A stretch of DNA of 64,000 bases from Prochilodus magdalenae (GCA_024036415.1 JAMWET010005076.1:377001-441000), one strand, 5' to 3'; shown: positions 38,331 to 48,000, counted from the first letter of the stretch. The notes: a model not told the origin generated them from the sequence alone. Made by a program: numbers and translations.

Positions 38331-40510
38331 TTCACCCCCCATCATTTTATAATGAATAATGTTTTCTAAATAATGCGATATTTAATCAGACTAATAATTC
38401 TTCCTTTGCCTAAAAAAAACCTAAAACACTCAACACTTCTCCTATTCTAACAGACTCACTTTAATCTTCTAGCTAGCACTTACTAACAGTTCCTATTAAA
38501 TATTACCTATAATAGTAAATTCTTATTCATTTTATATTTGTTGCCATCCGGGGTTGCCCTGAAGAGGATTCTTCTTCAAGGTTTCTTCCTCTTGCTCTGA
38601 GGGAGTTTTACCTTGCCACTATTACTTTTGGTTTGCTCATTGGGGGCATGGACCCAAATTCATTCTTGTGATCTGAAGCAAAAGCTGGAACTGGAGCAAA
38701 AGCTTACGTTTAAAACCCATTTAATAAAAGTTGAGGTGCACTTGCTCAACTGTTCAGGCACCGATAATGATGAGGACACTGATGATGGTTATTATTATTG
38801 TTGTTGTTGTACTCATTCAAGCCATTTTAAATTATATTATAATACTACAATATATTAAATTAATACCAGTATCTGTAAACCTCTTTTCTTAGCAAGACTG
38901 CATTTTGTCGATCTGGTTATTCATTTATTAGTGCATGTAAAGTTTTGCTCATGACATGTGCTATTTTTATGCCCATGCAGTAGCGGCCTACTGGTCAGAA
39001 TGGAGTGACTGGAGTTACTGTAAACCTGACTGTGGAGAGAACTCCATTCAGACAAGAAAGAGGGAGTGCGTACCCGACCTCTCAAAGTACAGGTACAGCT
39101 TTTCAGACCACAAACACTTTATTTAAAAGGGACCATATCCTGAATAATTATCGTAGTTATGGTTTATTTTCTGAGCTCTGCTTACAGCATGTGTGACGTT
39201 TTACATACCTAATTTACTTTCTACATGACGATCATCCACCCCTTCTTTTATCCCTTAGAATAAACAGGCTACTGTGCTTTTAGGACTGGTATCTTCACTC
39301 CATGACATGGGCCCTGTAAAGGACAGAATCTCGTTCATTGTGTCTGGCAGTTCTTGTCTCGTTTACATACCTTGTATCTCCAGTTTTGTTGTAGTTGTTG
39401 TTTTTGTCTGAATTTGAAAAAGCCTGTTGACCTTTATTTTGTGTGTAGATTTCCAATGAATGGACCAATAGAAATGTCCTAAAATTACATAGAACAGAAG
39501 TTACTTTGACCTACATTAAAGGCAAAGCAGGTTCTCTGCTTTTACTGTAAAGTTATTAGTTTGGAGATGCAAGTTTTTGTTTCAGCACCAGTAATATATC
39601 ATCGCTGTCCAAAGAAAAACAGGTATCTCCAAAATGGCAACTTTACAAAAGAGTCCAAAAACCTCATTTAATTTGAATGGAAGTCAATAGAACCAGACGT
39701 CTTTCCAAGCGGATTTGGCCCATTTCTGTTGGTCCATTCTTCGTGAAAACACCCAGTGTAAACGGCAGGTCATGTGATCAAATGAGACATAAAAATAAAA
39801 ATCAACAAAAATGGAGATACATGTTTTTCTTTGGACAGCGACGATATACAGAACATCCAAACAAAGTGATAGACACCAAAGTCAACTTAAAGTAACCTTT
39901 GTCATTCAGACGGTACAACAAGTAGTGCACAGCTGAACGAGACTGCTTTTCTCCAGACTCTGATGTGCATATAGAACAAAGAGGAGAGCATGTTGACAAC
40001 AGGTAGATACTAGACAGCATAGACAGACAATATGATGGAATAAGCATTATTTATTAATAAATAACTATAGAGAAATAAAAAAAACACTGATAGAATGTGT
40101 AGTACTGTTAACTGCTCAAGGCAGTTGACGGTCTGTTGAGCAAAATGAGGAGGTTGAAAGCTCTGCATATGTATTCTGAGACATTCTGTGTGTGTGTTCA
40201 AGACTGTCTGTATGCAAGTGTGTGTCAGGTGTTTAGCAGTCCAGATAGTCCAGTATGCTGTGTGTGTTGTTACCGGGAGTTCAGAAGTCTACTGGCTTTT
40301 GGGAAGAAGCTCCTGTTGAGTCTGGCAGTCTTGCAGCGCATGCTGCGGTATCGTTTTCCAGACATGTGCAGCTTAATGAGTTCACACTTGCTGTTTCTCT
40401 CCCGCAGAGACAAGACCCCTGCGCTGTTTTCAGGAACCCCCAACATCAATTGTCCACCTACAGAAAACACAGAGGAGACTAGGGAATGTTTTAACCTCCC
40501 AGAGTGCTAG
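22269..40510 (+). CDS. cfp: Properdin (complement factor P), nine coding exons
   Basis: Secreted positive regulator of the alternative complement pathway; in the family it binds and stabilises the C3bBb convertase. Coding exons: 22269-22326 (signal peptide [16 protein letters not shown]), 22724-22865 (Cys-rich N-terminal domain), 24383-24549 (TSR1), 26437-26607 (TSR2), 27807-28001 (TSR3), 29754-29927 (TSR4), 30019-30210 (TSR5), 38981-39092 and 40408-40510 (TSR6 split in two, stop TAG). Junctions are GT/AG and in phase, and each of TSR1-TSR5 fills one exon, giving 437 aa (human 469). Each TSR shows Trp motifs typical of C-mannosylation ([67 protein letters not shown]) and the CSVTC-type core. 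Intron 7 (30211-38980) holds the nested transposons. No broken exon was found. Confidence 0.95.
23450..23669 (+). repeat. tRNA-derived SINE
   Basis: The tRNA-like head (GGTTGGTGTGGCACAATGG, B-box GGTTCGATTCCC) is followed by the body CACCAATAAGAGTCCTTGGG and the LINE-like tail GAGCGTCAGCTAAATGCC. It is the same family as 3881-4097 and lies in cfp intron 2. Confidence 0.8.
24030..24310. repeat. Dispersed LINE/SINE-like repeat of fish type
   Basis: It contains TTCTGGGTCGCAGGG, CTATCCCAGAGGTC, CCAGTCCATCACAGGGCAGA, ATTCACACCTAGGG and CTTTGGACTGAGGGAG, a consensus-like string seen in many fish interspersed repeats (probably the 3' part of an RTE-type LINE). No ORF is kept. It sits just upstream of cfp exon 3. 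Confidence 0.6.
24773..25000. mobile_element. TTAA-flanked MITE-like element, copy 1
   Basis: 228 bases between TTAA sites (24769-24772; 25001-25004) with inverted ends CCTCCTGAGACCC / GGGTCACAGG. Two internal copies of the palindrome CCTCATATGAGG lie about 75 bases apart. A second copy is at 28687-28921. No ORF. TTAA flanks suggest piggyBac- or Kolobok-type mobilisation (inference). Confidence 0.75.
25297..25712. mobile_element. Non-autonomous DNA transposon with TIRs
   Basis: The left end AATAGTTGCACCCAGAAGGAA is mirrored at the right end by TTCCTTCTGGGTGCAGCTAT. Interior blocks are shared with 15516-16235. Transposase absent; class not assigned. Confidence 0.65.
27060..27330. repeat. Dispersed repeat related to 44430-44700
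   Basis: Shares AACATCTATTAGAT and CCCATAGGTTCTCTGTT with the copy near 44610-44690. No coding potential; probably LINE-derived. Confidence 0.5.
27547..27601. repeat. (GATA)n microsatellite
   Basis: About 13 perfect ATAG/GATA units in cfp intron 4. Confidence 0.97.
28687..28921. mobile_element. TTAA-family MITE-like element, copy 2
   Basis: Same structure and sequence as 24773-25000, with inverted ends ACCTCCTGAGACCC / GGGTCTCAGGAGGTTAA. Here the internal palindromes have decayed (CCTCAAATGAGG, CCTCTTATGAGG), and the left TTAA is replaced by ATGA. Confidence 0.75.
30490..30751. repeat. Dispersed hAT-like repeat, left part, interrupted by the Tc1 element
   Basis: CATCACAATGTGCACATGAG, ACTCACATCACAGGACGTG and AGTAATTTCTCAGCTT match blocks of the repeat at 58150-58515. 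The Tc1 element begins at the end of the shared part, and further resemblance (TTATTTTCA) resumes after 38300. Confidence 0.45.
30754..32341 (+). mobile_element. Tc1-like transposon with IR/DR ends
   Basis: 1588 bp flanked by TA (30752-30753; 32342-32343). Long inverted repeats of about 210 bases each carry the motif CCAAAAAAGTTGGGAC at both their outer and inner edges (about 30765 and 30946 on the left; mirrored near 32131 and 32317 on the right). This is the IR/DR layout of the Sleeping Beauty-type Tc1 group. It lies in cfp intron 7. Its right end, just inside the TA, was the target of the L1 insertion. Confidence 0.93.
31108..32121 (+). pseudogene. Tc1 transposase, frameshifted
   Basis: The DNA-binding helix-turn-helix part ([20 protein letters not shown]) is in one frame. 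The first catalytic Asp ([11 protein letters not shown]) is in a second. The rest ([40 protein letters not shown]) is in a third. The D, D and E residues of the DD34E triad are all present, but frame changes near 31200, 31500 and 31670 and a stop at 31681 break the gene. No working enzyme is expected. Confidence 0.9.
32676..36494 (-). CDS. L1 ORF2: endonuclease / reverse transcriptase
   Basis: 1272 aa, uninterrupted. In L1 elements this protein nicks target DNA and reverse-transcribes the RNA there. N-terminal APE-type endonuclease (about 15-250): [55 protein letters not shown]. Reverse transcriptase (about 480-760): [72 protein letters not shown] and the catalytic [10 protein letters not shown]. 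The C-terminal region has a Cys/His cluster ([19 protein letters not shown]). The first Met lies directly ahead of the endonuclease. No stops or frameshifts are seen. Exact clade (L1 versus Tx1) would need a tree. Confidence 0.95.
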   Translation of the reverse strand: MVNGSINPSIAGSGTPLRFISWNIRGMGNPVKRSKVFTHLKRLNSDIVFLQETHLRTKDHRRLYCPWVGQVFHSNFNSKARGVAILINKKVQFSSTNVIADRNGRYLIVAGTLMQKKVLFVNVYAPNFDDVEFANRLLSNIPFLNTHLLILGGDLNCVFDPVLDRSNPLNLTQSAMSNTFSDFMKQNGLVDPWRSRNPSIKKFSFFSQVHHSYSRIDYFFIDSTLNSCVNSSDYLGIVISDHSPLLLDIQLSTHKRSPPRWRFNSLLLADKEFCEFISRSIVEFLSFNLNDSSSYSLVWETLKCYLRGQIISYTVHSNKKINTRLNELKSAVSNIDQRYALNPSPELLKQRIDLQAEFDLISTKEAERLLLCSRGSYYEHGDKAGRLLAHQLRRQATSRLIPSIKNAHDIITTDPLEINATFKSFYSSLYKSECPTNKTKMNEFLRHLSNPVIDTNTARQLDSPLSLEEVSNAIKAMQSNKAPGPDGFPIEFFKTFIGKLAPLLLSVFNESLERGSLPPSLTQATIALLLKRDKDPTSCASYRPLSLLNADVKVLAKVIASRLENVLPHIISEEQNGFIKGRQLFFNTRTLFNIIYSKDSTKLPELVISLDAEKAFDRVEWEYLFAVLKKFGFGDKFISWIRLLYSSPMASVHTNDVYSDYFALGRGTRQGCPLSASLFTIAIEPLSITLKSSPLFKGIIRNGIEYKLSLYADDLLLYITDPTLTIPAVLGILENFSTFSGYKLNLGKSEFFPINIAARHLQQSDLPFQFSPSGFKYLGINVTRSLSSLAAANFTPLISKITSDIRRWGNLPLSLIGKINAVKMNILPKFLFLFQSVPIFLPKHFFDSLDKIICSFIWGGKPPRVRKTLLQRCRFNGGLALPNFRIYYWAAHIHKLCYWLRSPGSSWCKLELSSCRGSSISALLYSSLPTRPSLYTDNQVVLNTLKIWYQFRRHFKFVAASPLSPLNNNHLFPPSLSDQTFSVWYDKGITQFKHLYVDGVFDNFTNLSSRYDLPVTHLFRYFQARSFVTKCFPDFPSLPPEQRWETMLSFVPHHRGIISKLYDIILAFSNHSNAKLKCAWEGELGIQINEDSWEQAIERIRSTTSCARLGLIQFKVLHRVHFSKSRLSILYPEVEDKCDKCHGSPCHLSHMFFLCPELNSFWEGYFTTMSTVLGVNLQPCPLTAIFGISDPLLALTSTQQDIIAFSSLLARRSLLLHWKSAKCPSISRWLKDIMFFLKLEKIKYTLRGCTDKFFYKWQPFISYFTNLEVLPN
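37211..38128 (-). CDS. L1 ORF1: RNA-binding coiled-coil protein
   Basis: 305 aa. The N-terminal part is basic and disordered. A coiled coil spans about residues 70-150 (heptad-like [14 protein letters not shown] and [15 protein letters not shown]). An RRM-like core ([13 protein letters not shown]) and the C-terminal domain ([34 protein letters not shown]) follow. Known L1 ORF1 proteins form trimers that coat the element RNA. It is intact and starts about 160 bases from the element's 5' end. Confidence 0.92.
   Translation of the reverse strand: MSGKNSKTRNTVQTQLRPGPQTVTTVSREPSDPAEAASTHANPDIATLKLEVLASLRKDIADIFKKELQDTLGDALSTIKLDLQAVRTQLANDKAATDATVSKLKDTIGEMERALTECSDDIAAMKTTIQSLTANVAMLENKCEDLESRSRRNNIRIVGVPEGPDTCTTTAVAALLKEAFGLVKEPLLDRSHRTLQPKPKPDVRPRTIVCRFHYHSDCVDILRRARELRQIKVRDLVISVFPDYTAKIARARAAFNEVRRQLRGIAGARYGLIHPARLRITYNGVEKDFVSAEEASDYVKSLISR
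38304..38980. other. Rest of cfp intron 7, right of the L1
   Basis: A TTA microsatellite (38298-38330) is followed by AT-rich DNA with the tail of a common fish repeat (CCTGAAGAGGATTCTTCTTC, TTCTTCCTCTTGCTCTGAGGGAG at 38550-38605). No exon before 38981. Confidence 0.5.
40200..40385. repeat. LINE 3'-end fragment in the last cfp intron
   Basis: GGGAAGAAGCTCCTGTTGAGTCTGG and the following bases resemble GGGAAGAAGCTTCTCTGTAG near 44985, at the 3' side of the LINE fragment at 44940-45860. It ends just before the acceptor of the last cfp exon. Confidence 0.5.
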
Positions 40511-40999
40511 AGCCCGTTTAGGCTCACGTGATGACTGCCAACGACGCAATTAAAAGTTATAAATCAAGATTTTTTCGCCAAGTTTCTATGTCACCAGCTC
40601 ACAGCTTCTGCCTTTCTTCACTGCACTTCACCCATTCAGTCATCTCCAAAGTAGAACCAAAACTCTAGAACCTTAAAAGTAGGCAATGCATTGGCTAGTT
40701 CTGTTCACATGTACCATTTTGGTGCATTTTAACATTACCTAAAAAAGTCAATATTTACTCTGCTGAACTAGTGAGGACGTTTATGAAGGTCTTACTGTTA
40801 GCATTTCAACGTCTAAACATCTACTACATCAGCCCTCTGAAGCCCAACAGTTTATCATTTTAAGGTTTATCATTTTATTTTAGAGCAAGAGCGGAAAAAG
40901 AGAAGAAATTACTTTATTTTAAACGTAAGTCCTGTAATGATAGACGCAGTATGTACTAGCAGTGGTGGACGAAGCATGCAAACCATGAAGTTGAGTTAA

Positions 41000-41490
41000 A
41001 GCAGAGATCCCCAAGATAAAATACTCCTCCAATAAAAGTAGAAGCTCCTCCCTTTAGACCTCCACTGGAGTAACAGTACTAAAGTATTTACCTTCAGATG
41101 TACAGAAGTATGGAGAGTAACAGGAGCGTGATTTATTACGGCTCTTATGTCCTATTCATACACCTATCATTTCTGGAACAGGACTCTTCATCAGCTCAGT
41201 GTCGGTAAAAAGACTCTAGTGTCTCTCAGTCCACCAGTCTTTAATAGAAGCTCATTCATTAGTCCCGACACTGACGTCTATTCACATCACCATCAGCACA
41301 GAACACTGTCTTTCCATCAGGGTTCACTTCACGCTTCTTTCAATGGGACATGTTATGTTTTTATAAACCAAAAGAATGGACAGATTCGGCCATAATGTAG
41401 TGGAGTAAACAGTGGGATATTAGACTTTGAAATGTGGTGGCGTTAAAGTAAAAAGGCCCCAGAATGGAAACACTTCAGTACAGATACACC
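41000..41490. repeat. Dispersed repeat shared with 18088-18670
   Basis: CAGTCTTTAATAGAAGCTCA, CAGCACAGAACACTG and AATGTAGTGGAGTAAACAG are shared with the other copy. It lies downstream of cfp; no ORF. Confidence 0.55.
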
Positions 41491-42439
41491 AAACAACTAC
41501 AGGACAGAAAAACCAAACACATTTACTTCCTTACTGTTCACCACTCTGCACCAATGATGTGGCGCTCCACATCTACAAGCTACCCAGACCTTCGTGCCTC
41601 TGCTCAAGATGCTTTTTATAATAAACATGTTTACTTCTACTTGATTCATTATTTCAGCAGAGCTCTTACTTAAGTGAAGCCTGTAGTTTAATAAAGTGAT
41701 CACTGCTGGTTAAATAAAGTCTGAAACAGAAAAGGAAATTAATGACATTTGCTGGCAATTCTTTTAAAAGACGTCAGGCAACCCATACGGGCATATACAC
41801 CCTTTTTTTTTTTTTTGATTTGAGTGTTTTCACATATTGAGCAATTTGGTTTTTATTATCTCAAATCGCTTTTGAAAATAAAATGCTGTTACAAGAAAAT
41901 AATGTGCCTTATTTAGTCTTTGCAACTGCTGTACAAATGAATACTACTGCTACTGGTAGTCTTGCTAAACCCCAGTTCACTGGTAAAGTGTGTTCCTCTT
42001 TTAATATCTGGCTGGATATGTAAAGGCCTATATCATGAAAAATCTACCTGTATGTAAACTCTGAGCAAACACTGTTAAAGTTTTTAAAATCTATAATTTA
42101 CTTCACGTTCTACGCATCCCTTACATGTGAACAAAACCACAAGCACATCTTAGGTTGAATGTATTGCTTTGGTAATGTCATGATATCTAATTTATGTTCA
42201 TATATCTACATTTACACAGAAGAAATAATATAGGACAACCAATCAGAACAGACTGTTTACATTTATCAGTTTTAAAGGAGTAGTTTGGGGAAAATCAGAT
42301 TAAAGATTTATTCATACACTGTTTTTCAGGCATAAAAAAATAGATGCGATTTTCTTTACATAGTAGTCCGTTCACACTCAGTCCAGGTGTTCTTTTGTCT
42401 AAACACTCTGAAAGCTATGGAAGACTATGGAAGCCTCAA

Positions 42440-42706
42440 AATTATGACTTACTATCTCAGAACCATGAATAAGAACCTCATAATTATGACTTACTATCTA
42501 ATAATTATGACTTACTGTCTCTTAATTATGACTTAGCACCCCCATAATTGACTTACTGTCTCATAATTACGACTTAGGATCTCATAATTATGGGATAGTA
42601 AGTTATCATTGAGATTCTAAGTCATAATTATGAGAAAGTAAGTCATAATTATGAGATAGTAAGTCATAATTATGAGACAGTAAGTCATAATTATGAGATA
42701 GTAAGT
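42440..42706. repeat. Inverted tandem repeat able to form a long hairpin
   Basis: The left arm (about 42440-42590) has several units of CATAATTATGACTTACTATCT type. The right arm (about 42590-42706) has the same unit inverted (AGATAGTAAGTCATAATTATG). Each unit also contains the self-complementary core ATAATTAT. No terminal repeats or ORF. Confidence 0.85.
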
Positions 42707-43735
42707 CACATACTTTTTTCACTTTCTCTTAAACTCTCTAACTAAAGGCTACTAAAGCGGGAATATCTCATTCTACCGCAAAGACAACCCAAACTTCAGA
42801 ACCCAAAAGGTTCGTTTCTAGCTGAAGGTTCCCCATCACGAATCGTGACTAGAGGTGGGCGAATCGATACCTAGATATAGAGACCGCTTGTATCCGCCAT
42901 CTTGTCACTGGTTGTGTTACCTACCTATGCAGCGCCCCCTGTTGAGGACCCCGTGGTCGCAAGGAAAACTGGTGCTAACGCAGACAGGTTCTCTGAATAA
43001 AACCACGGTTCTAGGAAAGTCCGAACGGGGCTAGTTTAAGAACCAGGGTTATTTTGGTCTAAAAGGGCTAACTGACATTTACAGGCTCTAACCAGAGCTG
43101 AGGCTGAATATGGGTGATCTCCGTCAGTTATATACCCTTACTGGAAAGATACTCGCCGGTCCACAGCCTTCCGTTGCTCCGCCATGTTTTCTCTACCCTC
43201 CACTGTAGCTGCTCTCCCGCCATCCTGATACACATATGTTTGGGCTGCAGCCGTGGCCAGCCATGTTTGAACACGTCCCTAAAAGGCAGAAGTTTAATTT
43301 TCATGTTTAAGCAAACTAATTAAGATTTGGGAATGTGTTTGGTGACAATTGACTGGTGACGAAATCACTGTGTCTTTCAGCAAGGTTAGCCTAGCATCTC
43401 CCGCTGTAAGCTAAACAAGCTGACGTCAAGCATGTCTTGGTTAATCGACTGCAGCTGAGGAAATTGACTATAAGTGATAGGTCAAGGCACATTAACAAAG
43501 ACATCATGTTTAATAATCAGGGAAAGAAGAGATTATGGAAAGTGGTAATGTAGAAGGTAGTGGATGTTTTGTCAGTGCTAACTACTTACCGCTACAAATA
43601 AACAGATGCAGCTTCTTTCCTGCAGCCTTATTAACCCTGGTTTGTTGATGATAATGATAACTGCGTCTTCAGTCTGATTTCATCTTGTCAAAATCCTAAA
43701 TGTTGATAGTTTGCTGACAAAAAGTAGGTAAACGA

Positions 43736-43808
43736 TGTTTCCGCCCGGTTTCGAACCGGGGACCTTTCGCGTGTGAGGCGAACGTGATAACCACTACACT
43801 ACGGAAAC
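43736..43808 (-). tRNA. tRNA-Val (CAC)
   Basis: 73 nt with a full cloverleaf: acceptor GTTTCCG pairing with CGGAAAC, anticodon arm TTCGC-CTCACAC-GCGAA giving anticodon CAC, T arm CCCGG-TTCGAAA-CCGGG, discriminator A. A TTTTT pol III terminator follows on the minus strand. Identical in sequence to the copy at 46496-46568. Confidence 0.97.
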
Positions 43809-44203
43809 GACCTGCAGGGTGATCATTTTGTGAGTTTCTGACGATTCATATATCACAAATCTGAGCTCAGTTCGTCAGACAAATATGTTGACTTGTCAAC
43901 TAAAGTATCCGGGGAACAGTGGCTGGTAGAAAGCTTAAAAGCTGGGACTAAAATTTTATTAGAACATTAAATAATTAATTAAATTAAGATATGAAACACC
44001 CCGCAGCTAAAACCACCCAACTCAAACCACGTCTGTGCTGGTTTAGACCTGAGGACGCTGGGACCACCACACTAGATTATGCTCATACGTAGCACTGAAT
44101 ACTAAATTAATTTCCACCACTGTCTAAACTACTAGTGGAGGAGAGTAGCGCTCCTTTAGTCTAGTGGCTCCAAGTGAGAACAGTGCCACCACTTGGACTC
44201 ACA

Positions 44204-44276
44204 GCCGAAATAGCTCAGTTGGGAGAGCGTTAGACTGAAGATCTAAAGGTCCCTGGTTCGATCCCGGGTTTCGGCA
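44204..44276 (+). tRNA. tRNA-Phe (GAA)
   Basis: 73 nt with acceptor GCCGAAA pairing with TTTCGGC, anticodon arm TTAGA-CTGAAGA-TCTAA with anticodon GAA, T arm with GGTTCGATCC, discriminator A, followed at once by TTTT (pol III terminator). Confidence 0.97.
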
Positions 44277-44429
44277 TTTTGTTATAGCAACACAGAGCAA
44301 TTTTAAGTAACCACGTCGTCTGTTTGTAAATATTCCCTGAATAGACAGCAAAGGCTCAACATAAAAAATAAGCTAAAAACTAAGGCAACTCTAATAACTA
44401 CTACTCTCCTATTTAGTTACCTTCACAGT

Positions 44430-44700
44430 TATCACCAATCAATCAATATTTATTTGTATAGCACTATTTACAAGTAACATTGTCTCAAAGCAGCTTCACA
44501 GAAAAGCAGTTTATATGAAGGAAAAGAAAAACACAGAGTCCATGTACAGACGTAGGAAAGGGAAGCCAGGTCCAAACCCCCCACCCCCAACCGGGAAAGG
44601 AGCTTAGAACATCTATTAGATACAGTCTGATTAATCCAGGAGGTAGTAACTGCAAAGATGGAGTCGACCCATAGGTTCTCTGTTTAAGTGTATATGTATA
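44430..44700. repeat. LINE-derived dispersed repeat
   Basis: CAATCAATATTTATTTGTATAGCAC and CAAAGCAGCTTCACAGAAA-like blocks match a common fish LINE 3' end. The second half (AACATCTATTAGAT, CCCATAGGTTCTCTGTT) is shared with 27060-27330. Confidence 0.6.
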
Positions 44701-44939
44701 TATATCCGAAGCAGCAGCATCATCATTAACCACACACACTTAACCACAATGCACTGAACTGTACGCCTATGCCTTTATGCACTATTCATAAATGCACAGT
44801 CTATTGCTGCACTTTTCCTATCTGCACAGTACTGTAGCCTACCCAGTAAACAATGTTCGTCTGTGGAGTAACAACATTAGGGTTAGGGTTAGGGTTACCC
44901 AACATTACACACAGTACAAACACAACGTCCTAACACTAA

Positions 44940-45860
44940 CACACACACACACCACATCCTGAGTTCATGAGTGTGACAGCATGTGGGAAGAAGCTTCTCT
45001 GTAGTCTGGTTGTCTTGATCCTCATTTGACTAAAGCGCGGGGGCCGAGGGAAGATGCTGGAACAGGTGATGTCCAGGATGTGATAGATCTGTGATTATCT
45101 TCTCTGCAGGCGTCCTGTTTTATGCTGTGTGCAGATCCAGCAGAGTGGGTAGTTTGACTCCAGTGGTCTTCTCTGCAGACCTGATGATGGGCTGCAGTCA
45201 GTGCGTATCATGTTTGGTGGCTGAGCTGCCCCACACTGTGATGGACGCAGCGATGACAGATTCTATGGTGGCAGTGTAGAACTGTACCATCAGCTCCTGG
45301 GACAGGTTGAACCTCCTCAGCTGACGCAGGAAGGACATCCTCTGTTGTGCTTTCTTGATGATGGAGCTGATGTTGCAGTCCCAATATAGGTCTTTGGTGA
45401 TCGTTGTACCCAGGAACTTGTAGGACCCCACAGCCATCACAGTTCTGTCCAGGATGGTAAAGCACCAGAAGGGCTTCTCCTGACATCCACTGTTTTTCCT
45501 GTGTTCAGCTTTTTTACTGGATGCTCCAGAAGACGGCCTGATCAACTGTCTGTCTGTAAGCAGACTCGTAATCATCCTAGACGAGACCAATGACGTCACA
45601 TCGTCTGCAAACTTGAAAAGAGCCATTAGGACAAAACACAACCTTAAGGAGCTCCTGTGCTGGTCGTCTTGGTTCCTGAGATGATTTCCCACAACCTCAC
45701 CTGCTACGCTCTGCCGACATTTGTGCTCCACTGGCAGGTGGAGGCAGGCACATTGAGTTGGGTCACTTTGCTGTGTAGCTGTCTTGGAATTATAGCGTTG
45801 AAGGCTGAGCTGAAGTGTTTGGATGGTTGACGATCTTGGTATAACCATACCACAGTACAT
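44940..45860 (-). pseudogene. LINE reverse transcriptase C-terminal fragment (Rex/CR1-like)
   Basis: The frame 45860-45198 contains FKFADDVTSL (a form of the RT ADD motif), YKFLGTTITKDLYWDCNI, IIKKAQQRMSFLRQLRRFNL and IESVIAASITVWGSSA, typical of the RT thumb and 3' region of Rex/CR1-type LINEs. The 5' part is missing and the frame is disturbed upstream, so it is a 5'-truncated dead copy. Family assignment is tentative. Confidence 0.75.
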
Positions 45861-46495
45861 TACACTACATATTACAATCTAGCTCCATTACTTTGTGTGT
45901 CAGATTATTATCAGACAGTTTGATCACAGAAAAACATCTAGCACGGAAGCAGCTCAGCTCGCAGGGTCATATTTAGGAAGGAAGCAAGTTATAAAGAGCA
46001 ACGTTTCACAACCATATTTCAGAATGATCAACGACTCTAATGATCTGGTAAGATATCAAACAGGCGATCTGGTTCGGATCAAGTTGAACAGCATGTCAGA
46101 CGTGCAGTCACTCTACGGTTTGCACGTGGCTTGTTTTCAGGAAATACTGGCCTCTACCGGCGAGACGTGGCTACTGCAGCGTTTAAGGTGGTCTGCGAAA
46201 GACATATGACAAACTATGCCTCAGCTTTAGCCTTAATAAGGTAAGACAAAAAACATCAAGGGGTCACTTGCAATTCCTCTTTTTTACTGGGCAAGATTTT
46301 GACCCATACTTTCACTGAATTATAGTTTCAGGTTTTTTTTCACATTTGGAAATCAGGCTGTGGTTTAATTTCCATTGTGCGTCGAGATAGGAAGACACGC
46401 TACATTGCATCTCCTAAAACAGTTTGATAATATTAGGCTGAATATTTCATCAGTTTACTGCAGGAAGGCTTTTAGTTCAGGCACTCTTGCAGCCA

Positions 46496-46568
46496 GTTTC
46501 CGTAGTGTAGTGGTTATCACGTTCGCCTCACACGCGAAAGGTCCCCGGTTCGAAACCGGGCGGAAACA
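46496..46568 (+). tRNA. tRNA-Val (CAC)
   Basis: Same 73-nt sequence as the minus-strand copy at 43736-43808, with anticodon CAC and an intact cloverleaf. TTTT follows a few bases later. Confidence 0.97.
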
Positions 46569-48000
46569 ACTTCATTTTCTTTTTCTATGGTATTCGGTTT
46601 TTATGACCACCGGCAAGCCTGAGGTAACCCTCAACTTACTTTTGTAACATAAGAACCCTTTACCTAAGTAAAGAACCTAACAGCAGTCGCCAGTGTCATT
46701 ACAACATTCAAGGCTTGGTTAGTTTAAAAAGCTCAACAAGCCTCTTAGTCCCTCAAATGTCACCAAGACATGGTTGGAGACTGAATAAGCCTGCCCGAAC
46801 ATCAGAAGCCATCAAGTGTCAGAAACCACATAAGCAAGTCCGCTTAACATTACTTCAGAGGTGGAGTATGTAATCATAAACACAGTTGAGTCACATTATT
46901 ATGACCACATGTAAGTTATATCCAGAGTAACCGCCGTGTGCGGCACTACACGGGCTGGGAGTGACTCAATGAGGTCCCTGTAGGTTGTCACAAGTGTCTA
47001 GAGCCACGCTGACTGCAGTACATCCCACAGCACGGGGAACGTATCCGTACAGTGAATGAGGCGATCGAGATGGTTCCACAGATGCTCAACTGGGTTTAAG
47101 TTTAAGGAAGTAAGGGGTCAGGGTGATACTGGGAGTTCCTGATCAGGCTCCTCCAACCTATTTCAGACATGTGTGACACAGTGCATTATCTTGCTGGAAG
47201 ATCCCATCCGCTCCAGGGATAACAATCAGCATGTATGGGCGTACGTGATCTGTAAGGATGGATCCATACCTGAATCGGTTGAGAGTGCCTTCCACATGGA
47301 TTAGCGGGCCCAGGGGATTTCACAAAACCCAACTTCATTCATGAGCTATGCGCTGCCACCATCGAAAGTAGGAAATGGTCATAATAATATGACTCAACTG
47401 TGTAGGTTATAGTAACTGGCATAAGTCTTCAATACCTGTAAGCTAAAAAGGTTGAGCAAAAGCTAAGCAAACCTACACTGAACACATACTGAATGACTAC
47501 ACTCTGGGTAAGAGTGAAACTGCACAAGACTGATCTGACACCAAACCGGGTCTCTTCCAGCATAGTCGTTTCTCCATTCTGTCCTATCAGTGTTAATGAA
47601 CTGTAAATGAAATGAGCACATGCACAACGTATGCACACCATGCTTGGTGGGGTTAACAAATGGGAGATGGGAAATGAGATCACTGCATGTTCCACCAGCG
47701 TCCTTTAGTTATCACCAGCAGAGCCATTCATTACATAAAAGTTTATTATTGTCCAGATTGTACTGTCATTTTCCATTTGCTTGCTTATTTGTTTTTCACC
47801 ATACATTAGATCACATACCATAGGAACAGTGTGGTAAAAGACGTCGGTCTGAAGTGGAGTTATTGTATAAATATGGATATTGCTAGCATTCAGTCCAGCA
47901 ATGCTCTGAATGGGTATAACTCATGTTCAAGTAAAGAATTCTACACACACTGTAAAAACGGGTGCCGGTGCAGCCTACAAAGACAATACTGCATGTGGTA
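46569..48000. other. Intergenic DNA between tRNA-Val and tbc1d25
   Basis: Apart from the TIR element at 46868-47402, no gene or repeat was recognised; short ORFs show no family signature. Confidence 0.5.
46868..47402. mobile_element. TIR element, family shared with 56775-57272, copy 1
   Basis: Ends CACAGTTGAGTCACATTATT and its inverse (ATAATATGACTCAACTGTGT). The interior shares TGGGAGTGACTCAAT, CCACAGATGCTCA and CTGGAAGATCCCATCC with copy 2. No transposase; non-autonomous. Confidence 0.75.

Noticed and set aside
44878..44900. Telomere-like TTAGGG units
   Set aside because: Only about three units; too short to count as an interstitial telomere.
45895..46209. 104-aa ORF upstream of tRNA-Val
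   Set aside because: No recognisable domain, splice context or repeat-family protein; could be chance.
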